DNA from: Limimaricola sp. G21655-S1 | GTDB taxonomy: Bacteria; Pseudomonadota; Alphaproteobacteria; Rhodobacterales; Rhodobacteraceae | NCBI RefSeq assembly: GCF_027213785.1 | Contig: NZ_JAPWGO010000004.1 | Span: 124,001-188,000 of the forward strand | Direction: 5' to 3' | Length of the DNA: 64,000 bases | Part shown: positions 6,776-14,535 of the stretch, piece after piece | Layout: each line of letters starts with the position of its first letter | Position numbering within the stretch: position 1 is the first letter of the stretch | Program-made: the position numbers and the translations under genes | Notes under the pieces: generated by a model | Seen by the model: only the letters and a program-made list of their open reading frames with translations | Told to the model about the DNA's origin: nothing | Databases searched by the model: none

Positions 6776-9168
6776 GCAGCTTTTCCGATGACGAGGCCTT
6801 CGAGGCCGCTTCCATGCCATTGTCGCGTCGCGCCATGGCGCAGCCGGGCGGCGCCCCCTATCTCGACGGGCTGAACCCGGCGCAGCGGCTCGCGGTCGAG
6901 ACGATGGACGGCCCCGTGCTGATGCTGGCGGGGGCGGGAACCGGCAAGACCCGGGCGCTGACCGCGCGGATCGTGCACCTGATGCGCACCGGGCGTGCCC
7001 GGCCGAACGAGATCCTCGCCGTGACCTTCACCAACAAGGCCGCGCGCGAAATGAAGGAGCGCATCGGCAAGATGCTCGGCGAGACGGTCGAGGGGTTGCC
7101 GTGGCTTGGCACCTTCCACGCGATCTGCGTGAAGCTCCTGCGCCGGCATGCCGAGCTGGTCGGGCTGAAATCGAACTTTACCATCCTCGACACCGACGAC
7201 CAGATCCGGCTTCTGAAGCAACTCGTCTCGGCCGAGAACATCGACGACAAGCGTTGGCCCGCGCGGATGCTGGCAGGGATCATCGACGATTGGAAGAACC
7301 GGGCGCTGACGCCCGAGAACGTGCCGACCGCCGACGCCTCGGCCTATGACGGCAAGGGGCGCAAGCTCTACGCCGCCTATCAGGCGCGGCTCAAGGATCT
7401 GAACGCCGTCGATTTCGGCGACCTGCTGCTGCACATGGTCACCATCTTCCAGAATCGCGACGACGTGCTCGACCAGTATCGCCGCTGGTTCCGCTACATC
7501 CTCGTGGACGAGTATCAGGACACCAACGCGGCGCAGTATCTCTGGCTGCGGCTGCTGGCGGGCGGACACAAGAACATCTGCTGCGTCGGTGATGACGACC
7601 AGTCGATCTATGGCTGGCGCGGCGCCGAAGTGGGCAACATCCTGCGTTTCGAAAAGGATTTCGAGGGCGCCGAGGTGATCCGGCTGGAGCAGAACTATCG
7701 CTCGACGCCGCATATTCTCGGCGCGGCTTCCGGCCTCATCACCGCCAACAAGGGACGGCTGGGCAAGACGCTCTGGACCGAGGAGCAGGAGGGCGAGAAG
7801 GTCCGGCTGATCGGCCATTGGGACGGCGACGAGGAAGCACGCTGGGTCGGCGAGGAGATCGAGGCGGCGCAGCGCGGCACCCGGGGGATGGACCCGGTGG
7901 GTCTCGATTCCATGGCGATCCTCGTGCGCGCCAGCCACCAGATGCGTGCCTTCGAGGACCGGTTCCTGACCATCGGCCTGCCATACCGGGTGATCGGCGG
8001 TCCGCGCTTCTACGAGCGCTTGGAGATCCGCGACGCGATGGCCTATTTTCGCCTCGCCGTCTCGCTCGACGACGATCTCGCCTTCGAGCGGATCGTCAAT
8101 ACGCCCAAGCGCGGGCTGGGCAACAAGGCCGTGCAGACGATCCAGCGCGCCGCCCGCTCGAACGGGGTGAGCCTCGTCGAGGGCGCGCGCATCGTGGTGC
8201 AGACCAAGCTTCTGGGCGGCAAGGGGCTCAAGGAGCTGACCATCCTCGTCGACGCGCTCGACCGCTGGCACGGGCAGGTGGTGAACGAGAGCGACACCCA
8301 TGTCGAACTGGCCGAGATGATCCTCGACGAGAGCGGCTATACCGGCATGTGGCAGAACGACAAGACTCCGGAGGCGCCGGGTCGGCTCGAAAACCTGAAG
8401 GAACTCGTGAAGGCGCTGGAAGGCTTCGACAGCCTGCAGGGATTCCTCGAACACGTGGCGCTGATCATGGACAACGAGCAGGCCGAGGAGGGCGAGAAGG
8501 TGTCGATCATGACGCTGCACGCCGCCAAGGGTCTCGAATTTCCAGTGGTGTTCCTGCCGGGTTGGGAGGACGGGCTGTTCCCGTCGCAGCGCTCGATGGA
8601 CGAGAGCGGGCTGCGCGGCCTCGAGGAAGAGCGGCGATTGGCCTATGTCGGCATCACCCGCGCCGAGGCCGTCTGCACGATCTCCTTCGCCGCCAATCGG
8701 CGGGTCTACGGCCAGTGGCAGAGCCAGCTGCCCTCGCGCTTCATCGACGAGCTGCCGGAGGGTCATGTCGAGGTACTGACGCCGCCGGGCCTCTATGGCG
8801 GCGGTTACGGCGCGGCGGGGATGTCGTCTTCGGCGTCGCCGGCGATCAACGCGGCGCAAGGCTCGCGGCTCCACGACAACGCGGCCAAGGCGGACGTCTA
8901 CAACTCCCCGGGCTGGAAGCGGCTGCAGGCGCGCGGCCAGCACCGGCAGATGCGCCAGCCGGCCGAGGCCAAGAACATCACCATCGACATGACGGCGGTG
9001 TCCTCCTTCACCACCGGGGACCGCGTGTTTCACCAGAAGTTCGGCTATGGCGAGGTGGTGGGGGTCGAGGGCGACAAGCTCGACATCGCCTTCGACAAGG
9101 CGGGGCAGAAGAAGGTGGTGGCGCGCTTCGTCGTGGCATCGGATCAGGCCGACGACGTGCCTTTCTGA
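6772..9168 (+). CDS. uvrD: ATP-dependent DNA helicase UvrD/PcrA (SF1A)
   Basis: A 798-residue 3'-5' superfamily 1 helicase acting in nucleotide excision and mismatch repair and in clearing stalled transcription or RecA filaments. Visible motifs are Walker A AGAGTGKT at 53-60, motif II VDEYQDTN, motif III GDDDQSIYGWRGA, motif IV QNYRST and motif V TLHAAKGLEF. The C-terminal tail (about 740-798, FTTGDRVFHQKFGYGEV) is the Tudor-like domain by which UvrD/PcrA contacts RNA polymerase. An alphaproteobacterial SOS box lies 41-55 bp upstream. The start lacks a good ribosome site but overlaps a short leader ORF. The LysE exporter follows 37 bp later. Confidence 0.95.
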   Translation: MSSFSDDEAFEAASMPLSRRAMAQPGGAPYLDGLNPAQRLAVETMDGPVLMLAGAGTGKTRALTARIVHLMRTGRARPNEILAVTFTNKAAREMKERIGKMLGETVEGLPWLGTFHAICVKLLRRHAELVGLKSNFTILDTDDQIRLLKQLVSAENIDDKRWPARMLAGIIDDWKNRALTPENVPTADASAYDGKGRKLYAAYQARLKDLNAVDFGDLLLHMVTIFQNRDDVLDQYRRWFRYILVDEYQDTNAAQYLWLRLLAGGHKNICCVGDDDQSIYGWRGAEVGNILRFEKDFEGAEVIRLEQNYRSTPHILGAASGLITANKGRLGKTLWTEEQEGEKVRLIGHWDGDEEARWVGEEIEAAQRGTRGMDPVGLDSMAILVRASHQMRAFEDRFLTIGLPYRVIGGPRFYERLEIRDAMAYFRLAVSLDDDLAFERIVNTPKRGLGNKAVQTIQRAARSNGVSLVEGARIVVQTKLLGGKGLKELTILVDALDRWHGQVVNESDTHVELAEMILDESGYTGMWQNDKTPEAPGRLENLKELVKALEGFDSLQGFLEHVALIMDNEQAEEGEKVSIMTLHAAKGLEFPVVFLPGWEDGLFPSQRSMDESGLRGLEEERRLAYVGITRAEAVCTISFAANRRVYGQWQSQLPSRFIDELPEGHVEVLTPPGLYGGGYGAAGMSSSASPAINAAQGSRLHDNAAKADVYNSPGWKRLQARGQHRQMRQPAEAKNITIDMTAVSSFTTGDRVFHQKFGYGEVVGVEGDKLDIAFDKAGQKKVVARFVVASDQADDVPF

Positions 9169-9181
9169 TATTGCGAGGGCA

Positions 9182-9205
9182 GGGGGCCGCGGCTAAGCCG
9201 CCCCC
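9182..9205 (+). promoter_or_regulatory. GC-rich hairpin abutting the LysE start codon
   Basis: GGGGG and GCGGC on the 5' side pair with GCCGC and CCCC on the 3' side around a TAA loop, with a small bulge. The last C of the hairpin is directly followed by the ATG at 9206, leaving no free Shine-Dalgarno sequence. It could be translational control, a uvrD 3'-end stabiliser, or a sign of a leaderless transcript. Confidence 0.4.
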
Positions 9206-9823
9206 ATGGATGCCGCTTTGCTCTCCGCCTTTGCCGCCGGGCTCGCGCTCGGGCTGTCGCTGATCCTCGCCATCGGGGCGCAGAACGCCTTCGTGCTGCG
9301 CCAAGGGCTCAGGGGCGACCACGTGCTGGCGGTGGTGCTGACCTGCGCGCTGTCGGACGCGGTGCTGATCACCGCCGGTGTCTCGGGCTTCGCGGCGCTG
9401 GCCGAGGCCGCGCCTTGGATCGCGCCGTTGCTGCGCTGGGGCGGCGCGGCCTTCCTGCTGGTCTATGGCGCCAAGGCGGCCTTGGCCGCGTGGAGGGGTG
9501 GGGCCGCGCTTCGGGCCGCGGAGGAGGGCACGGCGGGCCTGCGCCGCGCGGTGCTGACCTGTCTCGCGCTGACCTGGCTCAACCCCCATGTCTATCTGGA
9601 CACTCTGGTGCTGCTGGGATCGATCGCCTCACGCTTCGAAGGGCGGGTCTGGGCCTTCGGAAGCGGTGCCGTCACCGCGTCCTTCCTGTTCTTCTTCGCC
9701 TTGGGCTATGGGGCGCGGCTGTTGCGCCCCGTCTTCGCGAAGCCCACCGCCTGGCGCCTGCTCGATGCGGGCATCGCGCTGGTGATGTGGAGCATTGCCG
9801 CCGGTTTGGTGCTGGGCGGCTGA
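9206..9823 (+). CDS. LysE/ArgO-type amino-acid exporter
   Basis: A 205-residue integral membrane protein with about six hydrophobic segments. The N-terminus GLALGLSLILAIGAQNAFVLRQG is the hallmark of LysE/ArgO exporters of lysine, arginine or analogues. Residues LTWLNPHVYLDTLVLLG match the second conserved half. In other bacteria such exporters are paired with an ArgP/LysG regulator, but none is adjacent here. The substrate is therefore inferred only at the basic-amino-acid level. The start codon is pressed against a hairpin, noted separately. Confidence 0.9.
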   Translation: MDAALLSAFAAGLALGLSLILAIGAQNAFVLRQGLRGDHVLAVVLTCALSDAVLITAGVSGFAALAEAAPWIAPLLRWGGAAFLLVYGAKAALAAWRGGAALRAAEEGTAGLRRAVLTCLALTWLNPHVYLDTLVLLGSIASRFEGRVWAFGSGAVTASFLFFFALGYGARLLRPVFAKPTAWRLLDAGIALVMWSIAAGLVLGG

Positions 9824-9927
9824 AGGCTACTTTGTTCCGCAAATACGCATGACCCGGCCCCGCCATGCCCGACGGCCGGGCTTGCATCCCCATACGCTTT
9901 GCCATCAGGTGGCGCGAGGAGATTTGC

Positions 9928-10887
9928 ATGACGACAGCATCCATCATGCGCAGCGAGGGCTCGCCCATTGCCGGGATCGGCTGGATGGTGGCCGCCGGGC
10001 TGTGCTTCGTCGGCATGACGGTGCTGATCAAATCGGTGGGCACGGCGCTTCCGGCGGCGCAGACGGCGTTGCTGCGCTTCGCGCTGGGCCTGCCCTTCCT
10101 GCTGCCGATGCTGCCCGCCTTGCGACGGGCCCGGATCACGGCGCGGCACTGGCGACTGCTCAGCCTGCGCGCGGTGCTGCATAGCTGCGGGGTCGGGCTG
10201 TGGTTCTACGCCATCGCCCGCATCCCCTTGGGCGACGTGACGGCGATCAACTACCTCAACCCGATCTGGGTGACGGTCGGCGCGGCGCTCCTGATGGGCG
10301 AGGCGCTGCCGCCGCGCCGTCTCGCGGCGGTGGGCGCGGCCTTTATCGGGGCCTTCGTGGTGCTGCGCCCCGGCTTGCGCGAGATCGATCCCGGTCACGT
10401 GGCGATGATGGGGACGGCGATGCTGATCGCCTCTGGCTATCTGGTGGTCAAACGCCTGTCGGAGGACCTGTCGCCGGAGGTGATCGTGGCGATGCTGTCG
10501 CTGATGGTGCCGCTGGGGCTACTGCCATTCGCGCTGCCGGTCTGGGCGGCGCCGGCCGCCGGCGATCTGGTGTTTCTGTTCCTTGCTGCGGGGCTCGGCA
10601 CCGGCGGGCATTACGCGATGACGCGTGCCTTCGCCTCGGCGCCGCTCACGGTCACGCAGCCGGTGACCTTTCTGCAGCTGGTCTGGGCCGTGCTGCTCGG
10701 GGCGCTGCTGTTCGGCGAGCCGGTGGATTCCTTCACCGTTCTGGGTGGCGCGATCATCATGGGATCGGTGCTGTTCATCAGCTGGCGCGAAACCCGGGCG
10801 CGGCGGGCGGCGACTGCCGCCACGCCCGAGGCGGTGCTCAGTCGGCGGGCATCTGGCCGAGACGCTCGAGGATCGAGCCGGGGCTGA
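9928..10887 (+). CDS. EamA/DMT-superfamily transporter
   Basis: A 319-residue membrane protein with two five-helix EamA repeats (FYAIARIPLGDVTAINYLNP in the first, YAMTRAFASAPLTVTQPVTF in the second), the pattern of the 10-helix drug/metabolite transporters. The substrate cannot be read from sequence. The start at 9928 has GAGGAG seven bases upstream; an earlier in-frame start lacks one. Its last 50 bp overlap the 3' end of choV on the opposite strand, so the polar C-terminal tail RRASGRDARGSSRG is encoded antisense to the choV tail. Confidence 0.88.
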   Translation: MTTASIMRSEGSPIAGIGWMVAAGLCFVGMTVLIKSVGTALPAAQTALLRFALGLPFLLPMLPALRRARITARHWRLLSLRAVLHSCGVGLWFYAIARIPLGDVTAINYLNPIWVTVGAALLMGEALPPRRLAAVGAAFIGAFVVLRPGLREIDPGHVAMMGTAMLIASGYLVVKRLSEDLSPEVIVAMLSLMVPLGLLPFALPVWAAPAAGDLVFLFLAAGLGTGGHYAMTRAFASAPLTVTQPVTFLQLVWAVLLGALLFGEPVDSFTVLGGAIIMGSVLFISWRETRARRAATAATPEAVLSRRASGRDARGSSRG

Positions 10888-11899
10888 CCTGACCGATCAC
10901 CCGGCCATCCTCGGTCACGTCGAGCGGCGCGGGCGTGGCGTGGATCAGCGCCATCACCTCGAGGATCGGCGTGTCTGCCGTGACCCGGCCCTCGGCGGCG
11001 AGCTTGGCGTCCGGGTCCATCACGTCGCGGGCGCAGAGCACGCCGAGCGGGTTCATATGCGCCACGAAATCGCGCACGTAGCCGTTCGCGGGCCGCGTGA
11101 AGATCTCGCGCGGGGTGCCGGCCTGCACGATACGCCCGCCCTCCATGATGGCGATACGGTTGCCGAGCTTGAACGCCTCGTCGAGATCGTGGCTGACGAA
11201 GATGATGGTGCGCTGCTTGCGCGCCTGCAGGTCCAGAAGCTCGTCTTGCAGCCGCGAACGGATCAGCGGGTCGAGCGCCGAGAAAGGCTCGTCCATCAAG
11301 AGGATCGGCGCGTCGGTGGCAAAGGCGCGGGCAAGACCGACACGCTGCTGCATGCCGCCCGAAAGCTCGCCGACCAGCGCGTCGGCCCGATCGGCGAGAC
11401 CGACCATTTCCAGCTCGGTCTCGACCCGGTCGCGGCGCTCGGCGCGGCTCATGCCGCCCAGCTCCAGCCCGAGGCCCACATTGTCGCGCACGCTGCGCCA
11501 CGGCAGCAGGCCGAATTGCTGGAACACCATGGCGACGTGGTGCAGGCGAATCTCGCGCAGCGTCTTCTTGTTGGCCTGCGTGACCGAGGTCATCTCGCCG
11601 TTCATGCGCACGCGGACGTCGCCGCGCACCACGGGGTTGAGCCCGTTGACGGCGCGCAGGAGCGTCGACTTGCCCGAGCCCGAAAGGCCCATGAGCACGA
11701 GGATCTCCGCCTCGGGCACGTCGAGCGTGCAGTCGTGAACGCCGAGAACCTGGTCGGTCCTTTCGGCGATCTCGGGGCGCTCGAGCCCTTCGTCCATCAG
11801 CGGCAGCGCCGCCTCGGGACGGTCGCCGAAGACGATGTTGACGGCATCGAACTCCACGGCGTTGCGTTTGCCGGTGCTGCGGGGGGTGTTGTCTGACAT
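10838..11899 (-). CDS. choV: Choline ABC transporter, ATP-binding subunit
   Basis: A 353-residue ATPase of the quaternary-amine (OpuA/ProV) class that energises choline import. Walker A GLSGSGKS is at 71-78, the signature LSGGMQQRV at 179-187, Walker B ILLMDEP at 199-205, and the C-terminal part resembles the paired CBS domains of this class. It follows choW by 7 bp in the operon choX-choW-choV. Its 3' end overlaps the convergent EamA gene by 50 bp. Choline rather than proline betaine is inferred from the adjacent bet genes and the ChoX-type binding protein. Confidence 0.94.
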   Translation of the reverse strand: MSDNTPRSTGKRNAVEFDAVNIVFGDRPEAALPLMDEGLERPEIAERTDQVLGVHDCTLDVPEAEILVLMGLSGSGKSTLLRAVNGLNPVVRGDVRVRMNGEMTSVTQANKKTLREIRLHHVAMVFQQFGLLPWRSVRDNVGLGLELGGMSRAERRDRVETELEMVGLADRADALVGELSGGMQQRVGLARAFATDAPILLMDEPFSALDPLIRSRLQDELLDLQARKQRTIIFVSHDLDEAFKLGNRIAIMEGGRIVQAGTPREIFTRPANGYVRDFVAHMNPLGVLCARDVMDPDAKLAAEGRVTADTPILEVMALIHATPAPLDVTEDGRVIGQVSPGSILERLGQMPAD

Positions 11900-11906
11900 G
11901 TCTTAC

Positions 11907-12737
11907 TTACCCTCGCTTCACGCGCAGCGCGCGGTCGAGCATGATGGCGACCACGACGATCACGAAGCCGCTCTCGAAGCCGAGCGCGGTGTTGACCGAG
12001 TTGAGCGCGCGCACCACCGGCACGCCGAGACCGTCGGCGCCGACAAGCGCGGCGATGACGACCATCGACAGCGACAGCATGATGGTCTGGTTCAGCCCGG
12101 TCATGATCTGCGGAAACGCCGAGGGCAGCTCGACCTTCCACAGCAGCTGGCGCGGCGTCGCGCCAAAGGCCTGCGCCGCCTCGACCAGCGCGGTCGGCGT
12201 GTTGGAGATGCCGAGCTGGGTCAGGCGGATCGGCGCGGGCAGCACGAAGATCACCGTGGCGATCAGGCCGGGCACCATGCCGATGCCGAAGAAGACGATC
12301 GCCGGGATCAGGTAGACGAAGGTCGGCAGCGTCTGCATCAGGTCAAGCACGGGCGCGACCCAGGCGTAGAGCTTGGGGCGGTGCGCCACGGCGATGCCGA
12401 TCGGCACGCCGACGCCCATGCAGACGACGCAGGCCGACAGCACCAGCGTCAGGCTCTCGCTCGTCTCCTCCCAGTAGCCCTGGTTCAGCACGAACAGGAA
12501 GCCCAGCGCCACCAGAAGCGCCGGCTGCCAGCGCCGCTGCAAGGCGTAGGTAAGGCCGACGAAGACGGCGATAACGAGCAGCTCGGGCGGCGTCTGCAGG
12601 AGCCACAGGATGCCCTCGATCATCGCCTCGAGCAGCATCGAGAGCGTGTCGAACACGATGGCGAGGTTGGTTTCGAGCCAATCGAAGCCGTCGGCGGCCC
12701 AGTCACCCACGGGAATCTTGGGAATGGTCAGTTCCAT
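11907..12737 (-). CDS. choW: Choline ABC transporter, permease subunit
   Basis: A 276-residue inner-membrane permease with about six to seven helices and the BPD_transp_1 coupling loop (EAAQAFGATPRQLLWKVELPSA) that docks on the ATPase. It is the ProW/OpuAB-type partner of ChoX and ChoV. The N-terminus MELTIPKIPVGDWAADGF is cytoplasmic or amphipathic. A 172-bp gap with two strong hairpins separates it from choX, which suggests that the binding protein is made in excess of the membrane subunits. Confidence 0.94.
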   Translation of the reverse strand: MELTIPKIPVGDWAADGFDWLETNLAIVFDTLSMLLEAMIEGILWLLQTPPELLVIAVFVGLTYALQRRWQPALLVALGFLFVLNQGYWEETSESLTLVLSACVVCMGVGVPIGIAVAHRPKLYAWVAPVLDLMQTLPTFVYLIPAIVFFGIGMVPGLIATVIFVLPAPIRLTQLGISNTPTALVEAAQAFGATPRQLLWKVELPSAFPQIMTGLNQTIMLSLSMVVIAALVGADGLGVPVVRALNSVNTALGFESGFVIVVVAIMLDRALRVKRG

Positions 12738-12849
12738 GGGACGGCGCCTCGGATCGGTCGGGTCATCGGTGTCTCCGTGTCGGGAAGGCGGCGCTGAGGG
12801 CCGCGGATCGGATGGGCGGGGACCGCGTCAGGCGGCCGGAAAACCAGAG

Positions 12850-12871
12850 CTCGGCCCCGATCGGGGCCGAG
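12850..12871 (-). promoter_or_regulatory. Perfect 22-bp palindrome between choX and choW
   Basis: Arms CTCGGCCCCGA and TCGGGGCCGAG are exact reverse complements with no spacer. As RNA it would form a very stable stem downstream of choX. It may block 3' exonucleases or partly terminate transcription, giving more choX than choWV. A protein operator is also possible. Confidence 0.55.
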
Positions 12872-12875
12872 GCAG

Positions 12876-12895
12876 GGGCGCGCGGTGGCGCGCCC
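12876..12895 (-). promoter_or_regulatory. Second hairpin between choX and choW
   Basis: Arms GGGCGCGC and GCGCGCCC enclose a four-base loop. It lies four bases from the larger palindrome and about 15 bp after the choX stop. Neither hairpin is followed by a U-run on the coding strand. Confidence 0.5.
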
Positions 12896-12909
12896 TTTCG
12901 AGGCGCGGA

Positions 12910-13848
12910 TCAGCCTTCGATCGCGCCTTGCACGGCGGGCAGGGCCTCGGAGCCGTCCAGCGTGGTCACGCCTTCGAGCCAAGGCTCGACGGCCTGCGGG
13001 TTGGCGGCGAGCCATTCCTGCGCGGCATCGCGCGGGTCCATTCCGTCATTGAGGATCGAGCCCATGATCTCGTTCTCCATCTCGAGCGTGAATTCGAGAT
13101 TGGTGAGGAAGGTGCCGAGATTGGGGCACTCCTCGCTGAGACCCTGCCGGGTCACGGTATAGACCTCGGCGCCGCCGAGATTGGGGCCGAACCAGTCGTC
13201 GCCGCCCTCGAGATAGGTCATGTCGTAATTGGCGTTCATCGGGTGCGGTTCCCAGCCGAGGAAGATCACCGGCTCGTCGCGCTTGGAGGCGCGGTCGACC
13301 TGCGCCAGCATGCCCTGCTCGGAGCTTTCCTTGACTTCGAAATCGCCCAGCCCGAAGGCGTCGGTCTCGATCATCTCGAGGATCAACTGGTTGCCGTCAT
13401 TGCCCGGCTCGATGCCGTAGATGGTGTTGTCGAGCGCCTCGGCATGCTCGGCGATGTCGGCGTAGTTCGCGATGCCCAGCGCGGCGCCCGCGGCGTTGGT
13501 CGCCAACGTGTACTTCGCGCCGGTGAGGTTCTTGTGCACCGTCTCGATGCTGCCATCCTCGGTATAGGGCGCGATCTCGCTCGACTGGGTCGGCATCCAG
13601 TTGCCCAGGAACACGTCGATGTCGCCATCCGACATCGAGGTGAAGGTGACGGGCACCGAGAGCACCTTGATCTCGGGCTCGTAGCCCAGCGCCTCGAGCA
13701 CGATGGCGGTGGTCGCCGTGGTGGCGGTGATGTCGGTCCAGCCCACATCCGACATCACGATGTCGCGGCACTCGGCTGCGTCTTGGGCGAACGCGCCGGT
13801 GGCGGCGGTGGTCAGCGCAACTGCGCTGATCATGGTGCGAAGCTTCAT
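12910..13848 (-). CDS. choX: Choline-binding periplasmic protein
   Basis: A 312-residue type-2 solute-binding protein of the OpuAC/ProX family. The signal peptide MKLRTMISAVALTTAATGAFA is followed by the mature start QDAAEC. It delivers choline (or acetylcholine) to ChoWV. The aromatic residues WxP and GWEPHPMN, typical of the quaternary-amine cage, are present. It is divergent from betI across a 111-bp region with a BetI-type palindrome, so the transporter and the catabolic operon are probably co-regulated. It is the first gene of its operon. Confidence 0.94.
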   Translation of the reverse strand: MKLRTMISAVALTTAATGAFAQDAAECRDIVMSDVGWTDITATTATTAIVLEALGYEPEIKVLSVPVTFTSMSDGDIDVFLGNWMPTQSSEIAPYTEDGSIETVHKNLTGAKYTLATNAAGAALGIANYADIAEHAEALDNTIYGIEPGNDGNQLILEMIETDAFGLGDFEVKESSEQGMLAQVDRASKRDEPVIFLGWEPHPMNANYDMTYLEGGDDWFGPNLGGAEVYTVTRQGLSEECPNLGTFLTNLEFTLEMENEIMGSILNDGMDPRDAAQEWLAANPQAVEPWLEGVTTLDGSEALPAVQGAIEG

Positions 13849-13878
13849 CGAAGTCGTCCTCTCTGCTGTTCCGGGTTC

Positions 13879-13898
13879 TTGATTGACGCGTCAATAAA
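13879..13898. promoter_or_regulatory. BetI-type operator between choX and betI
   Basis: The core ATTGACGCGTCAAT (13882-13895) is a perfect 14-bp palindrome and 18 of the 20 positions here are symmetric. Length and composition fit operators of the TetR-family choline sensor BetI. It is the only such site in the divergent region, so one dimer pair could control both choXWV and betICBA. A -35-like TTGACG is inside the palindrome and a TATTAG element follows 15 bp later. CCCTA-T-TAGGG (13901-13911) is a second small inverted repeat. Confidence 0.6.
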
Positions 13899-13959
13899 AA
13901 CCCTATTAGGGTCACGGTTGCAACCCGGTCATTGGGCCGGGGCGGATCGGAGACCCTTG

Positions 13960-14535
13960 ATGCCCAAGCTCGGGATGGAACCTATACGGCGCTCTGCATT
14001 GATCAAAGCGACGATCGAGGAGATCGGCGCGCAGGGTTCGCTCGACGTCACGGTGGCGCAGATCGCCCGCCGCGCCGGCATGTCCTCGGCGCTGGCGCAT
14101 CACTATTTCGGCAACAAGGAGCGGATATTCCTGGCCGCGATGCGACACCTGCTGGCCGAGTATTCCACCGAGGTGCGCGAGGCGCTGATCGCGGCGAAGG
14201 GCGATCCGCGTGCCCGCGTCGCGGCGATCCTGCGGGCCAATTTCGGCCCCTCGAACTTCCGCTCCGAGGTGATCGCGGCCTGGCTCAACTTCTACGTCCT
14301 GGCGCGGACTTCGGAGCAGGCGGCGCGCCTGCTGCGGATCTATCACCGGCGGCTGCGGGCGAATCTCGCGCATGACCTGCGCCCGCTGCTGGGGGCCGGG
14401 GCGATGGACGCGGCGGAGCGTCTCGCGGCACTGATCGACGGGATGTATCTGAAGCAGGGACTCGCGGGCGGTCCGGCCGATGGCCCCGCCGCCACGAGGC
14501 AATTGCTCGCCGCGCTCGAACTGGAGCTGAAATGA
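13960..14535 (+). CDS. betI: Choline-responsive repressor BetI (TetR family)
   Basis: A 191-residue TetR-type regulator. The N-terminal helix-turn-helix is in TIEEIGAQGSLDVTVAQIARRAGMSSALAHHYFGNKE (about 20-56), with the HHYFGNKE signature of BetI proteins. The C-terminal part is the ligand and dimer domain. BetI represses bet genes and is released by choline. The ATG is at 13960, although no strong Shine-Dalgarno sequence precedes it. Its TGA overlaps the betC ATG (ATGA). The palindrome at 13879-13898 is the likely binding site. Confidence 0.95.
   Translation: MPKLGMEPIRRSALIKATIEEIGAQGSLDVTVAQIARRAGMSSALAHHYFGNKERIFLAAMRHLLAEYSTEVREALIAAKGDPRARVAAILRANFGPSNFRSEVIAAWLNFYVLARTSEQAARLLRIYHRRLRANLAHDLRPLLGAGAMDAAERLAALIDGMYLKQGLAGGPADGPAATRQLLAALELELK

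Noticed and set aside
6685-9033. Minus-strand 782-codon frame opposite uvrD
   Set aside because: Shadow of uvrD: no domain, no ribosome site, and composition expected from antisense codons.
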